Source: AC-32 sp963772975
Lineage (GTDB): Bacteria; Actinomycetota; Thermoleophilia; Gaiellales; Gaiellaceae
DNA length: 64,000 nt
NCBI GenBank assembly: GCA_963772975.1
Contig: CAVYZH010000011.1
Span: 186,001-250,000, forward strand
Direction: 5' to 3'
Under the pieces are notes generated by a model. That model ran no database searches. It was not told where the DNA came from and was given only the letters and a program-made list of their open reading frames with translations. Each line of letters starts with the position of its first letter. Position 1 is the first letter of the stretch. This document shows positions 58,528-64,000 of the stretch, one piece after another. Both the position numbers and the translations under genes were made by a program.

Positions 58528-58687
58528 GTGAGCGCAAGCTAGCGCAGAAGCGCCGTTCGCTTGCGAGCGTACGCCAACCCGCGGGGACTGTCCCCGATTT
58601 GGCGAGTTGTTACAGATTTGCCACGAATGACACGAGCCGTTGGGCCGGGCGTGCGATGTCGTCCGGTGCCCCAGCTACCTTCGCGCC

Positions 58688-58930
58688 ATGGCCAAGCGTC
58701 CTTCCCGCATCGACCTGCTGGAGCTCGACATCGATCTCCGCCTGGCTGATCTCTGGCGTGAAGCCGCCGACATCGGCGAGTGGAACCTCGAGGTGGTCGC
58801 GGCCTTCATGCGCGCGGCCTACGGCAAGGGCTACTGCGACGCGCTCACCGAGGACAACCCGGGCAGCCTCTGCGAGGAGCACGGCTACCGGATTCCGTCG
58901 CGCAAGACCGAGCCCGCGCGCGAGCGCTGA
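58688..58930 (+). CDS. Small conserved hypothetical protein
   Basis: An 80-residue helical protein: SRIDLLELDIDLRLADLWRE, AADIGEWNLEVVAAFMRAAY, GKGYCDALTEDNPGSLCEEH and a basic end. It has the look of a small actinobacterial protein with two conserved cysteines (GYCDA, SLCEEHGY). TACCTT (58676-58681) ends 6 bases before the ATG, leaderless. It lies 22 bases before ccmE on the same strand. Function unknown. Confidence 0.7.
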   Translation: MAKRPSRIDLLELDIDLRLADLWREAADIGEWNLEVVAAFMRAAYGKGYCDALTEDNPGSLCEEHGYRIPSRKTEPARER

Positions 58931-58952
58931 CACCCGGGCGTACACTTCCGCC

Positions 58953-59348
58953 GTGGCCCGGAACCAGCGTTCCGTCCGTCTCGTGCTCGCGCTCTCGGTC
59001 GCGGCGGTGCTCGCGGTCTTCCTGCTCTACGTCTCGATCGCCGGCGGCCGCACCGGGCAGTTCTCGCCGAGCGAGGTGCGCGGACACAAGGGCCTGGTCT
59101 CCCTCGTCGGCCGCGTGGTCGGCCCAGTGCAGGGCGCCGGGTATGCGCACAACGGACTGCGCTTCCGCGTCGCCGACATCAACGGCCACACGAGCGTCCC
59201 GGTCGTCTACCGCGGCAGCGTGCCGGACCAGTTCAAGCTCGGCCGCCACGTCGTCGTCGACGGCCGCTACGCCCAAGGCACCTTCGTCGCCAAGCAGGAC
59301 ACGCTCGTGACGAAATGTCCGTCCAAGTACGCGCCCGCGAAGAGCTGA
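58953..59348 (+). CDS. ccmE: Cytochrome c maturation protein CcmE, CxxxY type
   Basis: A 131-residue membrane-anchored heme chaperone: one N-terminal helix (LVLALSVAAVLAVFLLYVSI), then the OB-fold GHKGLVSLVGRVVGPVQGAG, YRGSVPDQFKLGRHVVVDGR. CcmE normally binds heme through His in HxxxY; here the position reads CPSKY (Cys122, Tyr126), the CxxxY variant known from archaea and some deltaproteobacteria. GTG start; TACACT (58941-58946) lies 6 bases before it. Followed by a CcmI-like gene overlapping its stop by one base. Confidence 0.9.
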   Translation: MARNQRSVRLVLALSVAAVLAVFLLYVSIAGGRTGQFSPSEVRGHKGLVSLVGRVVGPVQGAGYAHNGLRFRVADINGHTSVPVVYRGSVPDQFKLGRHVVVDGRYAQGTFVAKQDTLVTKCPSKYAPAKS

Positions 59349-59662
59349 TGTGGCTCGCGCTCGGCGCGCTCCTCGCCGTGGCGTGCGTGGTGCTCGTGGC
59401 CGCGCCGTTTCTCCGTGATCCGCGGGGAGCCGATGACAGCCTGGGCCAGCCCGCCGAGGACGAGCAGGAGCGGATTGCCCTCGCCGAGGAGCGTGACCGG
59501 GCGCTGGGAGCGTTGAAGGAGCTCGAGTTCGACCATCGCACGGGGAAGGTTTCCGACGACGACTACCGCGCCCAGGTCGGGCCGCTACGCCGGCGCGCAG
59601 CCGAGGCGCTGCGAGCACTCGACCCCGAGCGCTCGCGGGAGCGGGTGCATGCCCGCCGCTAG
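59348..59662 (+). CDS. CcmI-like cytochrome c biogenesis protein
   Basis: A 104-residue protein with an N-terminal membrane helix (LALGALLAVACVVLVAAPFL) and a helical soluble part, RIALAEERDRALGALKELEF, DHRTGKVSDDDYRAQVGPLR, which matches the first segment of CcmI (the protein that hands apocytochrome to the ligation complex) but lacks the TPR domain. The ATG lies in TGATG, overlapping the ccmE stop. It belongs to a c-type cytochrome maturation locus whose other genes are not in the window. Confidence 0.72.
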   Translation: MWLALGALLAVACVVLVAAPFLRDPRGADDSLGQPAEDEQERIALAEERDRALGALKELEFDHRTGKVSDDDYRAQVGPLRRRAAEALRALDPERSRERVHARR

Positions 59663-60326
59663 CTGCGAGAGCTGCGGCGCGGCGCTGCCGAAGGGGAGCC
59701 GCTTCTGCCCCGAGTGCGGAGCCCGCGTGGACGGCTGGCCCGGGGAGACAGCGGTCGAGGAGCTTCCGCCGGACGAGACCGGCCAAGTGCCGGTCGAATA
59801 CGAGACCACCAGGCCGCGCTACTTCGGCGTCTTCCGGCCGGGGAAGGCGCTCGCGCCGGTCGTCCGCGCCCTACGTGAAACCACCGGCTACGCCGTTGAG
59901 TCGGTCGCCGTCCACTCCACCGCTCGCGTGGAGCTCTACCGGTTGCGCCGGGAGCTAACCGAGCTGCTCTCACAACGAGCCGAATCAGCCCGCCTGCTCG
60001 GAGAAGCGGTGTACGCTGACGACGAGGAAGGGACGAAAACCGCTCGAGAGCAGCTAAAAGAGCTCGACGGGCTCGTCAGCGCGAAGGAGGACGAGATGGA
60101 GCGAACAGCCGCAGACGCCATGGAGCGGATTCAGCGCGCGCAGCTCCAGGTGCAGCCGACCCAAATCGAGCCGCCGGCGCCCGTGCCCGAGCCGTTCCCG
60201 GAGCCGAGCCCGCCGCCGCAGCCGGTTCCGGTCCCGGAGCCGACGCCCGAGCCGTCCGAGCCTCCGGGCCCCGCGTACGTCCCCGAGCCCACGCCGGCTC
60301 CGAGCCCGCCGCCAGGGCCCGAGTAA
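59649..60326 (+). CDS. Zinc-ribbon protein with coiled coil and Pro-rich tail
   Basis: 225 residues. N-terminal zinc ribbon SCESCGAALPKGSRFCPECG (four Cys), then a helical region with heptad character (VELYRLRRELTELLSQRAES, LKELDGLVSAKEDEMERTAA) and a C-terminal Pro/Glu/Pro-rich stretch of about 60 residues (PVPEPFPEPSPPPQPVPVPE). No enzyme motif. It overlaps the CcmI-like gene by 14 bases and may be a regulatory or scaffold part of the same operon. Function unknown. Confidence 0.78.
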   Translation: MPAASCESCGAALPKGSRFCPECGARVDGWPGETAVEELPPDETGQVPVEYETTRPRYFGVFRPGKALAPVVRALRETTGYAVESVAVHSTARVELYRLRRELTELLSQRAESARLLGEAVYADDEEGTKTAREQLKELDGLVSAKEDEMERTAADAMERIQRAQLQVQPTQIEPPAPVPEPFPEPSPPPQPVPVPEPTPEPSEPPGPAYVPEPTPAPSPPPGPE

Positions 60327-60371
60327 GCCCCGCGGGCAGGGACGCCCGCCGCACCGCCGAAGTCACGCGCG

Positions 60372-61559
60372 ATGCGCTTCCGTCGATGGTTTTCGCTCAT
60401 CTTGGCCCTCGCGGCCGTCTCGGCGACGCCCGCGAGCGGCGACGTCGCCACCCGCAAGCAGGCGATCGACGCGCGTCTTCAACGGGTGCAGGCGAAGCTC
60501 GCCTGGGCGCAGCAGCGGGAGCGCACGCTCGCCGGCCAGATCACCACGGTCAACGCCGAGATCCGTACCCTCGCCTCCCAGGTCGGAGTCGTCTCGACGC
60601 AGCTCGCCCCGCTCGAGCGCGACCTCCAGCTCCACCAGGAGAAGCTCGACAAGCTGACCGAGCTGTTCAACCTGCAGACGAGCCGGTTCGACCTTTACCG
60701 CGGCGAGTACTCGACGATGGTCGACCGGCTCGGCAACCGGCTCGTGGACCTCTACGAGAACGGCGAGCCGAGCTCGCTCGAGGTGGTTTTCAACTCCAAG
60801 AGCGTGACCGACCTGATCGACGCCGCGCAGGTGCTCGATTCGCTCAACGCGCAGGACCGCTCGATCGCCGGGCAGGTCGGGAACGCGAAGCAGCGAGTCC
60901 GCAAGCAGCGCGAGGTGACGAAGCGCTTCCGCTCCCTCGCCGCCGCCGAGGTGCGCACGATCGGGGTTCGCACCAACCAGGTGCGTGCGTTGCGCGACCA
61001 GCTGCTGGCCAACGAGAACCGGCTCGCGGCCGCGCGCGTGTCCAAGCGCGAGGCGCTCCGCAACGTCAAGGAATCGAAGGCCGAGTACTTGCACGAGGTG
61101 GCCGGGCTGCAGGCCGCGAGCGCCGCTCTCGGCTCGCAGATCCGATCGGCCCAGTCGTCGTACTCGTACTCGCCCGGGGACACGACGCCGTCGGCGGCCG
61201 GATTCATCTGGCCGGTCAACGGGCCGGTCACGAGCTCCTTCGGCTGGCGCTGGGGGCGGATGCACGAGGGAATCGACATCGGCGTCGGATACGGGACGCC
61301 GATCCACGCGGCCGCGTCGGGCCGCGTCATCTATGCCGGCTGGATGTCGGGCTACGGGAATCTGGTCGCGATCGACCACGGGCGCGGGATCTCGACCGCT
61401 TACGGCCACCAGTCGCAGATCGCCGTTTCCGTCGGCCAGATCGTCTCGCAGGGCCAGACGGTCGGCTATGTCGGCTGCACCGGCCATTGCTTTGGCCCGC
61501 ACTTGCACTTCGAGGTGCGGATCAACGGCACCCCGGTCGATCCGCTCGGATACCTCTAG
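60372..61559 (+). CDS. M23-family murein endopeptidase (EnvC/NlpD-like)
   Basis: 395 residues. A signal peptide (RFRRWFSLILALAAVSATPA), a coiled coil from ~25 to 265, then the LytM/M23 domain: WPVNGPVTSSFGWRWGRMHE, GIDIGVGYGTPIHAAASGRV, YGHQSQIAVSVGQIVSQGQT, and GPHLHFEVRINGTPVDPLGY. The zinc ligands HxxxD (HEGID) and HLH are intact, so it should cleave peptide cross-links. Starts 46 bases after the zinc-ribbon gene, same strand. Confidence 0.95.
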   Translation: MRFRRWFSLILALAAVSATPASGDVATRKQAIDARLQRVQAKLAWAQQRERTLAGQITTVNAEIRTLASQVGVVSTQLAPLERDLQLHQEKLDKLTELFNLQTSRFDLYRGEYSTMVDRLGNRLVDLYENGEPSSLEVVFNSKSVTDLIDAAQVLDSLNAQDRSIAGQVGNAKQRVRKQREVTKRFRSLAAAEVRTIGVRTNQVRALRDQLLANENRLAAARVSKREALRNVKESKAEYLHEVAGLQAASAALGSQIRSAQSSYSYSPGDTTPSAAGFIWPVNGPVTSSFGWRWGRMHEGIDIGVGYGTPIHAAASGRVIYAGWMSGYGNLVAIDHGRGISTAYGHQSQIAVSVGQIVSQGQTVGYVGCTGHCFGPHLHFEVRINGTPVDPLGYL

Positions 61560-61616
61560 GGGTGTAAAACCGCGCTGCGCGGGAACCGCTGGCGAAACAC
61601 GAAGGAGGGTTCCTGA

Positions 61617-61772
61617 ATGCTCGCACTGTTGCTCGTACTGCTACTGGCGCTGCTCTTGTTCGGCGCCGGGTTTGCGCTCAAGTTCCTGTGGATCGTCGCC
61701 GTGATCGTGCTGGCGCTCTGGCTGATCGGCTTCCTCGCCCGCGGCCCGGAAGCACGCTGGTACCGCTGGTAG
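61617..61772 (+). CDS. Small hydrophobic membrane protein
   Basis: A 51-residue protein made almost entirely of two helices (MLALLLVLLLALLLFGAGFA, LKFLWIVAVIVLALWLIGFL) with a short RWYRW end. Such very small hydrophobic proteins are common in actinobacteria and firmicutes, without known function. AAGGAGGG is 7 bases before the ATG, an unusually strong ribosome site for this window. Confidence 0.75.
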   Translation: MLALLLVLLLALLLFGAGFALKFLWIVAVIVLALWLIGFLARGPEARWYRW

Positions 61773-61776
61773 GCGG

Positions 61777-63063
61777 CTAGAGCAGGCCGAAGGTCTGGCC
61801 GAGCAGGAACAGGTTCAACCCGGAGATCAACGCAGCGACGGCGGCCGCAACGGCCGTCGTCGTCTTTGCGTTCACGAGCGTGCCCATCAGGTGGCGGCGG
61901 CTCGTGAACCAGACGAGCGGGATCAGCGCGAAGGGGATCCCGAACGAGAGCACGACCTGGCTGAGCACGAGCACGCGCGACGGGTTGAGCCCGATCGCGG
62001 CTACGACGAGCGCCGGCAGCATCGTCACCAGGCGGCGCACGAAGATCGGGATCTTCCGGTCGATGAAGCCCTGCATCACGACCTGTCCCGAGAGCGTGCC
62101 GACGGTCGAGCTCGAGAGCCCCGAGGCCAGCAGCGCCAGCGCGAAGAGCGTGCTCGACGCGCTGCCGAGGAGCGGCTCGAGCGTCTTGTGCGCCGTCTCC
62201 AGCGAGGCGACATCGAAGATCCCGTGGCCGTAGAAGACCGTCGCGGCCACGACGAGCATGGCCATGTTGATCAGGCCGGCGATCGACATGGCGATCACGA
62301 CGTCGACCTTCGTGTAGCGGTAAAGGCGCCTCGCCTCCGAGTCGTTGCGCGGGACGACGCGGTTCTGAGTCAACGCCGAGTGGAGGTAGATCACGTGCGG
62401 CATCACCGTCGCGCCCAGGATCCCGACCGCGAGCAGCACCGACTCGCTGCCCGCGAACTCCGGCTTGACCGAGTGCAGCGCGACCGTGCCGAGCGGCGGG
62501 TGGGCGAAGTAGAGCTCGGCCAGGTAGCAGATGCCGATCGCCGCCACGAAGCCGGCGATCACGGCCTCGAAGACGCGCAGGCCGAAGCGCTGCAGGCCGA
62601 GGATCAGGAAGGTGACGACGCCGGTGATCAGCGCTGCTGGGAAAAGTGCGATCCCGAAGAGCAGGTGCAGCCCGAGAGCCGCGCCGAGGAACTCGGCCAG
62701 GTCGGTGGCCATCGCGATCAGCTCGGCCTGGACCCAGAGTCCGCGGGAGGTGCGGCGCGAGTAGTTCTCGCGGCAGACCTCGGGCAGGTTCCGGCCGGTG
62801 GCGATGCCCAGCTTCGCCGAGAGCGTCTGGATCAGCATCGCCATCAGGTTCGAGGCGAGGATCACCCAGCAGAGCGTGTACCCGAACTTTGCGCCTCCGG
62901 CGATGTTGGTGGCGAAGTTGCCGGGGTCGATGTAGGCGACGCAGGCGACGAACGCGGGGCCGAGGAACGGCAGGATCCGGAGCTTCCGCCCCGGGCTCTG
63001 CAACGCTCGTTGCGCGACGCCGACCGAACCGGTGGCGACCGCATCTGACCGTGTCGCCATCAC
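61777..63063 (-). CDS. mntH: Nramp-family manganese/divalent-metal:proton symporter
   Basis: 428 residues with 11 membrane segments. Nramp signatures: FVACVAYIDPGNFATNIAGG (DPGN metal-binding Asp), TLSAKLGIATGRNLPEVCRE, AMATDLAEFLGAALGLHLLF and AVGILGATVMPHVIYLHSAL (MPH metal-binding Met). Imports Mn2+ (or Fe2+) with protons. A -10 TACACT (63070-63075) ends 6 bases before the ATG, and a DtxR/MntR-type palindrome overlaps its -35, which points to metal-dependent repression. Confidence 0.96.
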   Translation of the reverse strand: MMATRSDAVATGSVGVAQRALQSPGRKLRILPFLGPAFVACVAYIDPGNFATNIAGGAKFGYTLCWVILASNLMAMLIQTLSAKLGIATGRNLPEVCRENYSRRTSRGLWVQAELIAMATDLAEFLGAALGLHLLFGIALFPAALITGVVTFLILGLQRFGLRVFEAVIAGFVAAIGICYLAELYFAHPPLGTVALHSVKPEFAGSESVLLAVGILGATVMPHVIYLHSALTQNRVVPRNDSEARRLYRYTKVDVVIAMSIAGLINMAMLVVAATVFYGHGIFDVASLETAHKTLEPLLGSASSTLFALALLASGLSSSTVGTLSGQVVMQGFIDRKIPIFVRRLVTMLPALVVAAIGLNPSRVLVLSQVVLSFGIPFALIPLVWFTSRRHLMGTLVNAKTTTAVAAAVAALISGLNLFLLGQTFGLL

Positions 63064-63078
63064 GGTCTCAGTGTAGCG

Positions 63079-63103
63079 AAAAGTTAGGCGTGCCTAAACT
63101 TTT
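63079..63103. promoter_or_regulatory. DtxR/MntR-type operator and mntH promoter
   Basis: TTAGGC GT GCCTAA (63084-63097) is a perfect interrupted palindrome, with flanking AAAA and TTTT, matching DtxR/IdeR/MntR-type boxes (TTAGG..CCTAA). On the minus strand TTTAGG (63093-63098) is 17 bases from TACACT (63070-63075), so the box covers the -35 of mntH. The hpt stop codon (63094-63096) lies inside the box. Confidence 0.85.
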
Positions 63104-63612
63104 GCGAGGCGCAGATCGGGCAGGTTTCGCCAGCGGCCATCGACGTCGAAGCCGTAGCCGACGAAGAACTCGTCCGGGACGGTGAAGCCGACGTAGTCGA
63201 CCGGCAGGTCGTCGACCAGGCGCCGGTACGGCCGATCGAGCAGCGCGGCCACGCGCAGGCTCGTCGGCTGGCGCAGCTCGAATAGCTTGCGCACGTAGTT
63301 GAGCGTCAGGCCGGTGTCAACCACGTCCTCGACGAGCAGCACGTCGTGCCCGGTGACCGGGATCGCCGTGTCCTTCAGCAGCCGCACCCGCGAGTGGCCG
63401 CCGGTGTCGGCGCCGTTGTAGCCGGCGAGCTCGACGAAGTCGATGGCGTGCGGGATCGAGATCGCACGCGAGAGATCGGTCAGGAAGACGAAGCTCGCCT
63501 TCAGCAGCGAGACGAGCAACAGGTCGCGGCCGGCGTACTCGCGGGCGATCTCGGCGCCGAGCTCGCCGACGCGAGCTCGCAGCTCGTCCGCTGTGAGAAA
63601 GACTTCGCCGAC
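63094..63612 (-). CDS. hpt: Hypoxanthine phosphoribosyltransferase, unusual start
   Basis: The visible fold is complete from residue ~1: VGEVFLTADELRARVGELGA, LLLVSLLKASFVFLTDLSRA, PRPP loop VLLVEDVVDTGLTLNYVRKL (the metal/PRPP motif), and YVGFTVPDEFFVGYGFDVDG at the C-terminus. It salvages hypoxanthine and guanine with PRPP. No ATG, GTG or TTG lies in frame near the true N-terminus; the frame opens GTC GGC GAA, 5 bases after TAGACT (63618-63623). GTC may serve as start, or the start was lost. A TTG at 63519 would delete 31 residues of the fold. Confidence 0.85.
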   Translation of the reverse strand, partial: VGEVFLTADELRARVGELGAEIAREYAGRDLLLVSLLKASFVFLTDLSRAISIPHAIDFVELAGYNGADTGGHSRVRLLKDTAIPVTGHDVLLVEDVVDTGLTLNYVRKLFELRQPTSLRVAALLDRPYRRLVDDLPVDYVGFTVPDEFFVGYGFDVDGRWRNLPDLRLAKV

Positions 63613-63727
63613 TCGGCAGTCTAAGGCGTCGCTTGCGATGCCGACCTCAGGGCGCGCGAGCTTTGCTCGGGTGCCCGTCTGAAATGACCGGTCGATGCGT
63701 TTGTCCGCATCTGCAACGCAATCAGTC

Positions 63728-64000
63728 CTATGACGCCAGATCGAGCCGGTAGCGCTGGGCCAGCCGCTCGATGTCCCGCTTGTAGAAGAGCTTCACGTTC
63801 ACGTCCGGGTAGCGCTCTCGCAACCGGCGCAGCTTGCGGTTCTTGCGCGTCACGAGCCGCTGCTTCATCACCGTGATCTCGAGGTAGAGGTCCTGCTCGG
63901 GCAGGAAGAAGTCGGGCGTGAAGGCCAGGGTGGTGCGCCCGTCGGCGTCCTCCTCGAGGACGAACGTGCGCGGCTCGTACTCCCAGGGCACGCCGTAGAA
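63728..64000 (-). CDS. PD-(D/E)xK nuclease-like protein, 5' end beyond window
   Basis: About 90 C-terminal residues: WEYEPRTFVLEEDADGRTTL, FTPDFFLPEQDLYLEITVMK, RKNRKLRRLRERYPDVNVKL. The order D (in TPDFFLP), E (in LEI) and K (VMKQ) resembles a PD-(D/E)xK restriction-endonuclease-like core. I recall a domain of this kind in or next to HPRT proteins of some Chloroflexi and actinobacteria; here it lies 115 bases upstream of hpt on the same strand. The start is outside the window. Confidence 0.55.
   Translation of the reverse strand, partial: FYGVPWEYEPRTFVLEEDADGRTTLAFTPDFFLPEQDLYLEITVMKQRLVTRKNRKLRRLRERYPDVNVKLFYKRDIERLAQRYRLDLAS

Noticed and set aside
58585..58602. GGGGACTGTCCCC palindrome as another copy of the dispersed repeat
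   Set aside because: Shares only GGGGAC; the ATTCCCG and CTGGCCCA blocks are absent.
61891..63048. 385-codon frame opposite mntH
   Set aside because: Asp/Arg/Gly-rich shadow product; mntH motifs are clear.

Overview
The window is GC-rich bacterial DNA. The gene content suggests a deep-branching actinobacterium, probably of the class Thermoleophilia (Gaiellales or Solirubrobacterales). That is an inference from protein resemblance, because no rRNA or tRNA gene is present. Many genes have a TANNNT -10 hexamer only 5 to 9 bases before the start codon and no Shine-Dalgarno sequence, so leaderless transcription looks common.

Layout. 0-2.5 kb: part of a lysozyme-like gene, a membrane protein and pdxS. 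2.5-20.2 kb: an accessory region carrying twelve copies of a ~30 bp repeat, all in the same orientation, usually with one gene between successive copies (tiny basic proteins, secreted and membrane proteins, cupin, RidA, GNAT, hydrolase). A repeat-free block inside it (5.3-13.6 kb) holds a YCII/ECF42 sigma pair, a frameshifted LuxR/MalT-type ATPase regulator, a DHA2 exporter and a PAP2-type enzyme. 20.2-31.4 kb: alpha/beta hydrolases, GNATs, a MOSC/terpenoid-cyclase-like/membrane operon, and a response regulator/histidine kinase operon. 32.3-33.6 kb: pdxT-yebC. 34.1-36.3 kb: a decayed island with a lipA tail, a lipoprotein gene broken by a stop codon and a GNAT remnant. 36.4-44.3 kb: ruvC-ruvA-ruvB, an ArsR/SRPBCC pair with a clear operator, a MocR-type regulator and recJ. 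44.3-47.2 kb: two paralogous small proteins and bifunctional rel. 47.4-50.8 kb: a sulfatase/methyltransferase/small membrane protein operon. 50.8-58.5 kb: GAF protein, thioesterase, LysR, phosphomannomutase, an adenylate cyclase/ATPase/TPR regulator and a frameshifted TIM-barrel gene. 58.7-64 kb: ccmE of the CxxxY type with a CcmI-like partner, a zinc-ribbon protein, an M23 endopeptidase, mntH under a DtxR/MntR-type box, hpt and a nuclease-like gene.

The main candidate for something undescribed is the directional repeat array of the first 20 kb. Its copies are short, never inverted, sit between mostly single genes of either strand, twice supply the stop codon of the preceding gene, and in some copies lie inside inverted arms. 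It looks like a gene-cassette array without recognisable integron sites. Two small-protein families (one ending in a YV...DEGRPxH tail, one with an HER..ERARQ..LEGQ core) recur inside and outside it.

Several genes have frameshifts or missing starts (LuxR regulator, trmO/tsaA, one hydrolase, TIM-barrel gene, hpt). Some may be sequencing indels rather than biology.
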